Below are positions 1 to 11,247 of a DNA stretch of 64,000 nt, in pieces. Origin of the DNA: Ochotona curzoniae (taxonomy: Eukaryota > Chordata > Mammalia > Lagomorpha > Ochotonidae); the NCBI RefSeq assembly GCF_017591425.1, contig NW_024465751.1, positions 1,922,001-1,986,000 of the forward strand, read 5' to 3'. The notes under the pieces were generated by a model, which saw only the letters and a program-made list of their open reading frames with translations, was not told the DNA's origin and did no database searches. How positions within the stretch are numbered: the first letter of the stretch is position 1; every line of letters begins with the position of its first letter. A program made the position numbers and the translations under genes.

Positions 1-387
1 CTGCCTGCTAGCATGGGCGGCTCCTGCACATCCGCGGGAGGTCCCGCTGCCGCCACTGCCTGCTCATTCCCCGCGCAGCAGCAGCAGCTGATGGCCAGGC
101 CGTGAGGCGCCAGGGGCCTCGCCAGCCCCTCTGCAGCTGACTCCCCGAGGGAGGCCAGGCCTCAGCAGGTATCTTGGGGGGATGTGGCAGGGAAAGACTT
201 GGGGAACTTTGCTGAGGCACAGCAGGCAGGATGGACTTTCTGGAGTCTGGAGCCTCTGAGGACACAAAGGAGAAGCTCAGTCTATAGCCTGTGTCCTGCA
301 CAGGGCAGCTGCTCTGCAAATGGCTGAGGCCTCAGGCTGTGCAAAGAAGGACCAGGGATTTGCACAGGCCTGTTGCTAACCAGGGAA

Positions 388-430
388 GTTATTATTATTA
401 TTATTACTATTATTATTAGTTATTATTTTA
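388..430 (+). repeat. TTA-rich trinucleotide run
   Basis: Imperfect TTA repeats just before the MIR at 455. Confidence 0.85.
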
Positions 431-454
431 TGTTTGCTAAATAGCAGTCTTTGA

Positions 455-620
455 GGGAAATTAGGACTTGCCACCAGTCTCCTTAGCTGTGTGACCTTGG
501 GGAAGGCACCGAGATCTCTCTGGGCCTTCATTTTTACCATCTGTAAAATGGGAAAGCAGTACCTAATTCGCACAGCCACTGGTGGGTTAAATGTACTAAG
601 GTGTGCTGGCTGCCAAGCTC
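455..620 (+). repeat. MIR SINE
   Basis: CTTAGCTGTGTGACCTTGGG followed by TCTGTAAAATGGGAAAGCA is a textbook MIR core in forward orientation. Confidence 0.8.
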
Positions 621-790
621 ACTTTCAGACGCGCAGTGTGGGCTCAGGGAATGTTGCCGCCCTGGGGTGCTGACACCCCAGGCACGTGGAGCACAGGTGG
701 CTGAGCAGCCGGAGTGGGGTCATTTGGAGTCTGTGCAGCACTACTGGGGAGAGCCACAGGTCACTTGCTCTCATGGAAGTAAGGGTGTGG

Positions 791-793
<3 letters not shown>

Positions 794-823
<30 letters not shown>
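794..823 (+). repeat. TG microsatellite
   Basis: About 15 uninterrupted TG units. Confidence 0.95.
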
Positions 824-826
<3 letters not shown>

Positions 827-1059
827 GGGAGCCTTGGGGGAGGTGTGGATTAGAGAGACCCATGGGGGAAGTGCACACATTCCAAAAGCCCACTGGAATT
901 GGAAGAGATGGGAGAGGCATACTACTCTGTAAGGAATGTGGCATGTGACATGATCCTTTGGGTACCCACACGCTTCGGTGCCTGTGTCAGGGGATGACTT
1001 GCTTGGGCTGTGGTGTCAGGATGTCCTTAGTTGGAGCCATGTCTGGAGTCATGAACAAA

Positions 1060-1160
1060 TGCCCCTCCCCTCCTCCTGAGTGATAGAGGGGGAGACTGGA
1101 GGAAAAGTGACTTGCCTGCAGTGTTCAGAACCATCCTGTGTGGCTGTTGTTTGGGTAAGA
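1060..1160 (-). repeat. MIR-like fragment
   Basis: GGAGGAAAAGTGACTTGCCT is the reverse complement of the MIR core. Confidence 0.5.
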
Positions 1161-4079
1161 AAATGAGGATCTGAGAGGTGGGTGGCTCCCAAGCAGCCTA
1201 GCTGGTGGGAGACAGAGGCAGGGAGAGGCTCCCAGGGGCTGAAACAGGTGAACCACAGAGGCCAGGGTCTGCAGCTTACTCTGCACCCCAGCAGCAACGC
1301 ACCCTGTTGGCTGTGAGCTCCTGCTCTGCTCCAGCTACAGTAGCTGCCCTGCAAGGCAAGTGAACTAGGCTGTGGCCCTCTGGGAACAAACACGTAAGCC
1401 CAGATGAACACTCTGGCAAACTCTGTTGCAATGGATACGCTCCAGTTAGAAGAACGCGAGTCTAGGGCAGTTAACATGCCCAGGAGTCAAAATCTCCAGA
1501 GGCGATGCAAGGCCTGTGGGCTGGGCACCCAGACTACGCTGAGCCCCAAGCGTCCGACACAGCTCTGGGAATCTATGTGTCAGGGGGTGTCAGAATGTCT
1601 AGTTCAGCTTTCCAAGTGGGCCACTGATGAGTGTCAGTCTTGCCCCCGCCCCCTTGTGCACTGAAAAGAAATTCATATTGTGATAAGTGTGAGGCAGTGG
1701 CTCCAGGTGTCAACCCTAAGAGGACTATTGCTCACTAGGCACTCTGCTGTGCCTCAGCAAGGACTGTTAACCAGCAGGGGGCGCACACAATTGGTTCAAT
1801 GGCCAAGCTACTGAGCTGGCAGCCCTTTGTCTCCAGCTGGCCAAAAGCATGGTTTGGTTGCTCCTTCATCTGATACAAACAGAGCAAATACGAGGTAGCA
1901 GTGGTGGGGGGCAGGGAGAATTGTGTACCAGCCACCTGAGGCCCTTTTCTTAAGACAGAGGAAACTGTCCCACTCTGAGCTGTGGGAGCTGGCAGCACAC
2001 TCCTGAGACAAGTGTGCCTGTCTTAAAGACGTAGGCAACACTGGATCTGGCATACCCTGTTGGCTTCCTGCAGTGACCAAGGCTGGTGGGTTCTCATTTT
2101 GCACCTGCCACACAGCAGGACTCCCTCTCCCTAGTTCTTTCTCAGAGAGGTTGGAACAGAAAGAACAGAAGGGGTCATTAAGCGTTTACGCTGTGTCCTA
2201 GGAAAGTTTCCATTGTGTCATGGGTGCCGCCCGAGAGCCCCGCTGGACATGTACGTATCTGTCTGTCTGTCCGGCCTTTTGATGCATACACACTGAAGCT
2301 GTTCCACAAGATGGACTTCCCCACTGCCTGTCCCCACTAAATGTCTGAAGGAACAAAGAACAGCCTGCGTCGACCACTTCCTCCCATCAAGGCACCACTA
2401 AAGAAGGGGGTAGCATTTGATGATGATAACCCCAGCCATAGACAGAATGGGGGAGTGGTGCAGGCTCGGGGGCTCACCAGGTCTCACACAGCTTCCCATG
2501 GCCTGTCCGTGCAGGCAGACTGATCACTGTGCACAAGATGGTCATGACCCAGACCCCCTCCTGCCTGCACTATGTGAGCCATTGTTTTTTATTACATACA
2601 TCACAGTCATCCGACCCGATGGACTGCGTGCAACGATGGGAACCAGGCAAGGTTTCCCGCTACAGAGTCGAGTCAACACAGACACCGACCTTGGAAAGCT
2701 ATCCTGGAGAGGGGGTGGTCCCTAAACCCTCCATGAAATAAGCACAAGAAGACAGATGCCACAGGGGATGACAGAGAGCTTAGGGACAAAGATGCGAGGG
2801 GCAGCTGGCGCTGTTCCCAAAATCAGGTTCACTCAATTTGCCCACAAGCCCTGGGAGGGCGTAGTACACTGACCCAACTTACAGACCCACCCCAGCAGCA
2901 GTGCTGGCTCCCTAAGGCGTTGGGCAGGAGGCATGGCAGCCTAAAAAAGAAATAGCACCTGCCACCAGAAGCAATGAACACCAGCCTGGGGTGGGGAGCT
3001 CATTCAAGAGACCAAGGCCTGGTACAATGAATGCTTGAGGATCCTGGCTGGATTGGGGGAACAGCATCTGTGTGACTGACGTGACTCAGGCTGGGTGGGA
3101 CTCAAAGCCTGCATATGCTGGCTGGGGCCAAGCCCCAATTCCACCTTATAGGTGAGCTTACGAGTAACACTGGTGATTCACGCAGATGCATGCAAAGCAC
3201 AGCTCAGCTTGCTGGGAAGTGTGATGCAACCGACAGCAAGGCCTTTCCAGTGTTTGGGGATATTTAAACGTCCCTGGGGGAGAGCTCCAGTTGCTCCCTC
3301 CTCTCCAGAACTTGCGTTTCCCAAACACCCAGATCTGAAATGACAGGTCCCATGCTGGAACCTCTGTTCTCCCATTCTGTGTAATTACTGGTATCAAAGT
3401 GAGGGTCTTTGCAGTTGTTATTGTCGTTGTCTGTGTTTGTCTTGTCAGCAGAATTTCAGGGTATGTCGATATCAGGGGCCTAAACACCATTTGGAACATG
3501 GTCTTTGTTGGACAATGTGCTCTGCATCCAACAGGATCCCTGACCATGTGGAACTCTATCTCCCTGCTTGCTCTGCCCCCCTAGGTGGTAGAGACATTAA
3601 GGGAGAGGAGCAAAGTCCCATGTCAACAATGGCCCTCCATGTCCACCTCTGCCCACCAGGTCTCCCTCACTGCACCCCTTCCCCGTGTCGGGGTCACTGA
3701 GGCAGATGCACCACCAGAGGCCTGAGCCACAGGGACTCTGACATGCCTAGATTTCAACCCCTGCTCTCACTGATCTTATTGTGAAAAACCCAGCAAGGCA
3801 GGTGCGGCAACAGCCATAAAAGCCTCCAAAGCACAACTAGCAACCAAGAGGAGCAATTCAGGACTTAATAAAGTGTGAAACTGACAGCCTTCCTGGCAGT
3901 GAGCGACCCCACATCATCTTCCCATGGCATCTTAGAATGACCAGAAAGTGACCTCCAGGACGATTCCATCCTAATCTGGTCTCAGGTTAAAGCTCACCTC
4001 TGTTAGCCTGGGAACTAATGAGATCCCTTTCAAGGCACACAGGCGTAGAATCGGCTCCAAGACCTGGTGGCCCAGCTGA

Positions 4080-4165
4080 CAAACGGGCAAAGGCTTTCTT
4101 AACTGAGTGACTTGAGCAGGTAGCTTGCCTTCTCAGAGCCTTTCCCTCAAGGTGCTCTGTCCTGA
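4080..4165 (+). repeat. MIR-like fragment
   Basis: AACTGAGTGACTTGAGCAGG and CTTCTCAGAGCCTTTCCCTC follow the MIR core order. Confidence 0.5.
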
Positions 4166-5595
4166 GCAGTGGCCCACCCACGTCCCTGCAGCAATTTGCT
4201 TGCACCTGTTTTTCATAGAGCACACCCATGGAAGCTTATTTTAAAACACAACCTGCACCACATCCTAAAGGAGGGGGTCCCAAGTTTTCCCAGTGGCTCT
4301 TCCAAGACTCTGACTTAGAGCCAGCCATGGGAAGATGACTGGAGAAGTACCTGTGCCTCCTCCAGCTGGCATTTTCTCTGCATGTCTCGCCCTTGGAGCA
4401 AGGCTGAGGAACCTGGGCCAATGCTAAAGCTCTCCTCTGCAGCTCAGCAGGACAGGGAAACGAGGTGGGGCAGGGGCAGGTGGCAAAGGCCTGTGGCCAC
4501 ACCTGCAGCTGCTCTGTGATGGGCAGCAGGGAACAATGTGGGTCATGGGCTGGCGACCCTGGCAGGCAGCTTCCCTTGGCCTTTGTGCTTGTGGAAGTGC
4601 ACCTGCCAAGTAGGTCAGGATGTGGTGGGGTACCCCGGAAATCCTGTGAGATCCTCGGTCGGTCGGGAGAACAACAGATGTGCAGCCCTTGGGCCCCCTC
4701 CTCTTTTCCCTGAAACAAAGTGTCAGCCTGCAGTCAGGGCTGAGCCAGTGCAAGGCAGTTATGTAGGTCACAGTACCAGTCATGCTGTGGGGGACAGGAG
4801 GCATCAGAACTCCAGGCCACTGTCCCAGCCAACCCTTTCTGAACCCTATTTGAGGAACCTAAGGCCTTGAGAAAGGCAGGGAGTTGCTGGAGTTGCACAG
4901 TGTGACCTGGCCACCCAATGCCCTTTGGACTCGGTTGCTGTCCTCCAGCCACAGCTCCAGTTAGAAATTCTCTCTAGGTTCATTACGCAGAGAAACCCCT
5001 TCAAAACATTTTGGGGAATTTCCCTTTATATGTTTTTTGTGTACTGTATATGCACATGCATATTACATTTTTAGGAAGGTGGGGTTCTATATGTACTACT
5101 AGTCTTCTTCCTGTTTGGTTGCTGTGTTTCTTTACACACTTCCCCCTGGTCCCTCCAAGCATCATCGACCTTGCCTGGCTCCCCTGACCTAAGGTTCCAG
5201 CAAGGCTAGGTGGTTACCGCCAAGAGACCCCTTAGGGCCTGCACATCCCTTCTATTAAGGGTTTCCCCAGAAGTTATATACCTGAAGTAGACTTCCATTA
5301 CTTTCTTAGGGTAGAAACAAGGCAGCACTCACCAGTGCTCAGAAGCAGAGGCTTCTAGAGACAGGCCATTCTGCTTAAAGTGCCAGCTCGACTTCTTCCT
5401 CATTGCTTCACCTGCGGTGTGTTCCCCAACTGATCTTTTCTGTGAACGCCATGGTGGGGAGAAGTCCGGTGGTACTGTACGAGAGGTCATACGGTAATTA
5501 TCTTCCTATCTTGCAGGAAATAGAAATTGACTGACCCAGTGATGGGGCTGTTGTGGGGGTCACTGTGGCTGCTGGATTGGACCCTGGGTGCACCC

Positions 5596-5906
5596 AAAGT
5601 TCATGGAAAAATGGAATGTGAAGATAAGTTTATTTTGGTGCAAAGAATCTTGAAACTATATATACATATATTGGCATACATATATATGTGGTCTGACATT
5701 CATAACTATATACATATATATAGTATGTGTGTATACTTTGTATCTATATATGTGTCTGTGTTTATATATACATGTATGTATATATATACACATATATGTA
5801 TATATGTGTTCTTCCAAAAGTTCATAAAAAGATGTGCGTTAGGAAAAAAGGGTGGATTTAAAAAAATAGACTTCCATTTTCTCATGAACTCTGGAATGCA
5901 TCCTTA
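5596..5906. mobile_element. Mariner-type hairpin element with AT-rich microsatellite core
   Basis: Left end AAAGTTCATGGAAAAATGGA with AAGTTTATTTTGGTGCAAAG; right end TTCCATTTTCTCATGAACTC is its approximate inverted copy. The centre (about 5656-5810) has expanded into TATA/CATA repeats. The family is non-autonomous. Assignment to the mariner superfamily is inference. Confidence 0.6.
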
Positions 5907-6289
5907 CACATGATGAACATCCGGTTTCTTTACTCAAGGCATGAAGCTCCATGCCTGAGAAGGCGCAAGCAGCTGCCAGACTTTGTTCAAGAAAGTTCTA
6001 GATCAAAGGGAAGCAGGGGTGCCTCTCTCAGCAGGCTTTCATATCCCACTGTCACCAAGGGTTTGGCTCCTGGTTCCGTGGTGGATCAGGCAGGTTCTGA
6101 GAAGCCTGGCCCATGGTGTTCAGGAGATCCAAAGCACACGGGAATAGTTCACCATGTGGGAACCAGGATGGGTATGAGCTGCTGGCACACAGGTGCTGCG
6201 TTCCATTCCTGGTGGTGACTCCCTGGCAGCATATGTCCCTTCTGCACCATACGTTCCCTCACGGTGCCCAGTCACAGCCTGACCAGAGA

Positions 6290-6450
6290 TCTGAGACAGC
6301 AGTAAGGTCCCCGGCGGGGAGTGCAGCACCTTGGCAGGCGGGCCCGGCCCTGGCGTTCTCATCAAGGAGGGATCCGGGAGACGCTGACTGGGATTCCTGT
6401 AGACTGCTCTCCGACAGCAGCTGTCGTACAGGTGACCTGCCTCTCCATCT
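6290..6450. promoter_or_regulatory. Small CpG islet, possible cis-element
   Basis: About nine CpGs in 135 bp in a GC-rich stretch (CCCCGGCGGGG, GCGGGCCCGGCC), against a CpG-poor background. No exon or repeat explains it. It may be a promoter or enhancer for an upstream SLA leader exon, but no motif proves this. Confidence 0.25.
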
Positions 6451-6958
6451 TCTCCAAGAACGTGAGGCAAAAGTTTGGATTCTGTCTAGTGGGATTTCAT
6501 AATGAAACGACAACGAACCTTTTCTCTGAGTAATAGCTTTCAAAAAGACATTGAGTCTTGACAGCTAAAATTAAATGGGGTCAAAAGGATCTGTCTTTGG
6601 AGATCATCTCTTTCATTCGTCTCATTTCTCAGAAGACAAAACTGAGGCCCAAGGTCGCATAAAGACAATATCATCGATCCACAGCCTGGAGGGACAGTGA
6701 GGGGTTCTCAGCAGGCTCCTTTGACCTGAAACCTACAGGTCTCATGGCGGAGGAGGGGGTGGGAGAAATCCCACCCTCGCTGAGTTAGTGTTAATTAACT
6801 CATTTTTCTTTTGCCCTTTCCTATTGTTCCTAGAAGCAATTTCGTCTCTGGTCCCCTCTCTCCCACTGCATAAAACTGTCACAGATTAAATCAAATTGTT
6901 CAGCTTTTTCATTAGGGAGCCTCCAGCTTTCACTCTCAGGGGCATTCTCACCGAGAGG

Positions 6959-6959
6959 C

Positions 6960-7002
<43 letters not shown>
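6959..7002 (+). repeat. CT microsatellite
   Basis: About 20 CT units with one CC interruption. Confidence 0.95.
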
Positions 7003-7003
<1 letters not shown>

Positions 7004-7899
7004 AACTTAACTCCTTCCTGGAGATTATGAAGCCAATGAGCAGACCACTGAGGAGCTCTGCGGTGGGCGTTTTTGCTGGGCTGAGGGACCAGCTGCAGCC
7101 CCTGCTCTCACGAAGCATCCAATTCAGCGAGCACACCAGGCTGGAGTGCTGCGACAGGGAGGGCGTGCGGTAGACCAAGCACCTGGGCAAGCAGGAACAA
7201 CTGCCTTCTTCAGCTCACAGCCCTGGGTATGTTGGACTTGGGTTTTATAGATGGATCTCAGTTTTCCTATCTGGACAGTTTCAAGCTGGCAGGTTCCTTT
7301 CCTCACCCCATCACCCTCTAGCTGATCCTGGGGACTTCCCCACAAACAGCATGTGAGCATGTGCGAAGGCATAAATGTTAAGAAGAATGGCGATGCTGGA
7401 GTTCATGATGACAGACAGCTAGTCTTCCTGACTAGTGTTCTGCCATGGCTGTGATTAACAGTCCCTGCCTGTTGCTCAGACCTGGCTGCAGGAGTGAGGA
7501 TCAAAAGGGGGAGGGGCTGCAGGGCTGGAGGCAAGGGGTGGCACAGCCTCTGGAGGACAGGGCAAATGGGGATAGAGTTCAGGGCACAGTGGCTAGGTAC
7601 TTCCTAACCGCTGCTACCACATGTCAGGTGCAAAAGAGAAAAAGGCGTTGCCAAGGGTGCCAGGTGCACCGAGGTTAGGGCCCACTGCAGAAGGCAGGGG
7701 TCCAACTAGGCCAGCTTGCACCTGTGTCAGAGTTATCTCCCAGGCTGAGGAATTTTCTCTAGGTGGTCAAAGGCCTCAGTGATGACAGACTGGACAGCCA
7801 AGGCATAGGAGCAGCTTGGGATGGAGGGGAGGCAAAACAGCCGACCCAGGAAGAATTAGGAGCAGGAGGTGGTGGGTGGCCTGCATGGCATAGTCTGTC

Positions 7900-8175
7900 T
7901 TGGGGTCTGTGTGGGATATGTGGGAGAGCCTATTGACAGCACATACCACATGTGTGGTTTCTGAAGACTACATGGGATCATTTTGCATGTCATAAGCCTA
8001 GTGTGGGGGACAGCCTGTGCATGTTACATGCCTGCTTTGTGAGGGCTCTATGGGATAGTCCGCATATACCACATGCATGGTTTTTGAAGTCTGTAGGGGA
8101 TAGCTTGTACGTATCACATACCCACGTTACGAGATGTGTGTAGGACAATGTGCTTTGTGAGGTCTGATGGGGAAG
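7900..8175 (+). repeat. Degenerate tandem array, about 45-bp period
   Basis: About five to six units built on ACATACC..TGGTTTTTGAAGTCTGTAGGGGATAG. In one frame the units translate as 15-residue blocks (WFLKTTWDHFACHKP-like, then WFLKSVGDSLYVSHT), which shows the period. It is not a gene: frames and units are diverged and no start context is convincing. Confidence 0.6.
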
Positions 8176-9774
8176 TCTGTAGTCACACCCACTTGGAGAT
8201 GTTGGTGAGGCCCCTGCACCTGACACGCATGTTCTTCTTAGGGCTGTGAGCCCTTCAGAATCAAGAAAAGGCAGTTGGGTTTGCTCCTTCCCTGGTAAGG
8301 GCTGAGATGGGGCCTTTGGTTGGTGCCTGTCTCTATTGTGCCTGTGGTCTCCCAGGGTGCTGGCCTTCTCAAGGCACTGGCTTAGATCCCACATTCCTCT
8401 GGTGCCCTGCAAGTGTCTGCTGGGCTGAGGGAAGGAAGCTGGGTCCCATGTCTTTCTGCTCTCACCACTGAGCATGCCTTCGGAGTGCCTTCACTGAGCC
8501 AGGGGCTGCTGTCGGATGATGCTCTTCAAATCTGCCCAGCTCACAGAAGGACCTACCAGGACCGAAGGTGTCCCCTGGGAAAAGGAGATGGAGGGCATGG
8601 GAGGGAAGGACCCAGGCCTCTCATTTCCTTGGGCCTCACTCTTTGCCAAAATCAGAAGATGGGATTTGCGCCTGACTTTGAACCTGAAGCCCCCTCCAGT
8701 CCCATCTTTATGCTGCAGTAGAGGCATTTGTGAATTTTGCAAGCATTGTAATCACCTGGGGAATAGTATGATGTGTCACTTTAAGTTATGCATGAAAACT
8801 GTTGGTGTACTTGCTTAGCATATACGAACTTTTAAAAATCCCTCATTTGGTTTCCCTAGTTTCTTAGCTATGCTAGGCCTCTCACCAGATCCCATCTGCT
8901 GCTCGCCGCGATCAGACAGCCATGCAAACCTCAGCATCTTTGGGAAGGCCCTGCTCTGAGAGCTCCATCTTCCCAGAGAATGCTTATGTGGTCCCTGACC
9001 TAGGATCATCCAAATGACCATGTGTATAGGTGTTTGATGCTTTGTGATAGTGCAAAAGTGATGCACTTTCTGCAGAAACTGCCCTAGAAAGGTTGAATTT
9101 CCATCTTCTTCCTGGTTAACAACACAAGATACCACCCTTGCTTGTGGTTCCAGGGCATTACAGCTCTCTTTCAGACCCCCCAATCCAGGGGGATCGCACA
9201 GTGTGCAGCAGCTTAAGCGGCTTAGATCCACTTCCAAATTGCGGTGTAAGCAACTCTAAGCGGATGGGTTTATCAGGATGATGCCTGGCACAAGCTGAGG
9301 GGCAGCTGGACGTGTGAGGAATAGAGATGGGAATGGAGGAAGCCCACTGGGAGCTGGCCGACTCTTCCAAATTTCTACCATCTGGATGCTAAGAGCAGAG
9401 ATGGGACATATTTGCAGTTGGTCTGCTCCTGTCCCTTCCCTCGGGGCTCTGTCCCCACCAGACAGGAATAGCTGTGGTTATAAGCCTTTTCCACCCATCC
9501 CACACTCTGTCCTGTGACCCTCAAGTCCCTTTTCAACGCACGTGCTCCAGGGCCCAGAAGTCACATGTTGACAAGGACATACAAGACACCAGGAAAGAGA
9601 TGGGAAATGCGCACACCTGGCCTGTACAGCACCCCAGGCCACTCAGCAAGTTCCTCATGTGCTGTGCATCAGTGCATTCTGTGGCCATTGCCAAAGGCTC
9701 TCCTGTCATGATCCAGCAGGCAAACACAAACCAGCTGCTTGCTCAGGATTGGCTACCTGCCACATGAAACCAAC

Positions 9775-9890
9775 TGCAAATCTAGCTGCACTATGACCTT
9801 GACTGGTCACCTCTTTTTGAGACTCCGTTTTCTTCATGGCAAAATAGGTACACGGAGACACGGGTTTGAAGATTCTCAAAAAGTGATGGC
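9775..9890 (+). repeat. MIR SINE fragment
   Basis: CTATGACCTTGACTGGTCAC, then CTCCGTTTTCTTCATGGCAA and AAATAGGTACACGG match the MIR forward core. Confidence 0.65.
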
Positions 9891-10169
9891 AGAGGTGCAA
9901 GTCCCCGAGCATTTTTTGTTAACAAAACAAAAATTCCAGGGGAGAGGTGAAAGGAAATGGGAACCCAGCGGACCCTCTCTCCCCTTCTACCTCCTCTGAG
10001 CTGTGTGTACCCTGAACTCCCACCAAGCACCTGCCGGTGGCCATGGCCTGTGAGCACCGGAAATGCAGTTCGGCTTCTGGTAGAAACCCTGCCTCCTCAG
10101 AGCAGAGGGATGGAAACTTCTGCCCCCAACAGCCTTTGCTAGAAACTTCCCTCTCTGTGGTTTGTCTCT

Positions 10170-10362
10170 GTCATTCCCTTGATAAAAGAAGCTGAGCTGC
10201 CATGTAACCAACGCTCACACATCACGTCTTCACACACACGTAGACGCCCCTCACGAGCAGGCTGCCTGCGCAAGGATGCACCATGCGCTCTGAACTGGGG
10301 CATTCTCCGTTGCCAGGGCGTGCGGCGCGGCTGATTTTCCGTGTGTGTATCCTGTACCCCAG
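10170..10362 (+). promoter_or_regulatory. CpG cluster with TATA-like box upstream of SLA ATG exon
   Basis: About 13 CpG dinucleotides lie between 10210 and 10352, close to random expectation, while nearby intron is CpG-poor. GATAAAAG at 10181-10188 resembles a TATA box roughly 25-30 nt before the cluster. The segment ends in an acceptor-like CCTGTACCCCAG. It could be a proximal SLA promoter with the ATG in the first exon. Alternatively the ATG exon may be spliced from an upstream leader and the cluster be incidental. Sequence cannot decide. Confidence 0.35.
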
Positions 10363-10390
10363 GCTCCAAGTGACCCCTCGAGACGGAGAG

Positions 10391-10451
10391 ATGGGGAACA
10401 GCATGAAATCCACCCCGGCACCTCCTGAGAGGCCTCCACCCAGCTCAGATG
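10391..10451 (+). CDS. SLA: SLA coding exon 1: start codon, myristoylation signal
   Basis: Encodes residues 1-20 plus one base of codon 21. It begins MGNSMKSTPAPPERPPP, so Gly2 is available for N-myristoylation, which anchors SLAP to membranes. The start context has G at -3 and G at +4. The exon ends ..GATG before a strong GTAAGT donor at 10452. A pyrimidine-rich acceptor ending CCCAG at 10358-10362 suggests 28 nt of 5'UTR (10363-10390) in the same exon if an upstream exon is used. The proline-rich segment after the myristoylation site is the unique region and is the least conserved part of the protein. Confidence 0.93.
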
Positions 10452-10944
10452 GTAAGTTTGACTCTTTGCTGATTCGCCTGACTCTGTTCTAGAGAGACAG
10501 GATGAGACCAACATTGCTGGTGGGTTTTGATAACTGCCTAACAGGGCAGCGACACCTGGGAGGGCGTCAGGAGACTGGTCTCTGTGCCGAGTGTGTGACC
10601 CAAACACTTTGCCATGCAAAGTGCAAGAGCATGAAGTGTGTGGCATCTCTTGGCGAGGCTGAAGAGTCAGCCTGTGGAGGTAGCTCTTGCAGCTGGCTCA
10701 AGCCCTTTGTTTTGTAGATGAGGAAATTGAGGGGCCCAACAGGATTGCTTGCCATCTTCAGAGTCCGATTTCCAAGCCAGGGCCTGCTGATTCTGAAAGT
10801 CAGTGACTTATTTACCATTGCTACATGGTTAGCTGCAAATGACATATCAGTGTCCCACCACAAAGGCTGCCCCGTAGAAAAGAAAGAAATCCTGTGTCCC
10901 CGGGCAGGAGGACAGGAGGACAGTGTTCAGTAAAGACTTTCGTT

Positions 10945-11247
10945 TTTTTTTGAAAGTTAGTGTTACGGAGATAAAGGGAGAGATAGAGCTTTGTGCCTGC
11001 TGATTCATTCCACAGATAGCTGCCACTGTCAGGACTGGACCAGGCAAAGCCAGGAGCTTAGAACCCCACCTGGGTCTCCCATGTGGATGGCTGGGAACCA
11101 AATGCTTGGGCCATCATTTGATGCTTTCCCAGGCACATTAACAGGGAGTTGGACTGGAAGTAGAGCTGTCAGGACTCAAACTGGTGCCCATATGGGATTT
11201 TGGCGGCACAGGTGGCTGCTCACCCACTGTGTCATAACAACTCCCCA
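10945..11247 (-). repeat. C-type SINE (lagomorph CSINE)
   Basis: Read on the - strand it follows the CSINE order: CCCATATGGGCACCAG core, GCTTGGGCC-like stretch, CATGTGGGAGACCCAGG, then an A/T tail. It is a diverged copy in SLA intron 1. Confidence 0.8.

Larger units (their letters stand above)
1..10362. other. SLA upstream region inside TG intron; no coding exon found
   Basis: No coding exon of SLA or TG was found here. It contains MIR fragments, a TTA run (388-430), a TG microsatellite (794-823), a mariner-type element with an AT-rich core (5596-5906), a CT microsatellite (6959-7002), a degenerate 45-bp tandem array (about 7900-8175) and CpG-containing patches at 2220-2740, 6290-6450 and 10210-10352. 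Non-coding SLA leader exons may be hidden here. Confidence 0.6.

Noticed and set aside
8..319. 103-codon - strand open frame at the left edge as a TG exon
   Set aside because: No resemblance to the ChEL segment expected after ..RALLM and no fitting splice acceptor and donor pair.
10945..11247. tRNA gene in SINE head
   Set aside because: The tRNA-like similarity belongs to the C-type SINE promoter; no intact tRNA fold or anticodon stem is retained.
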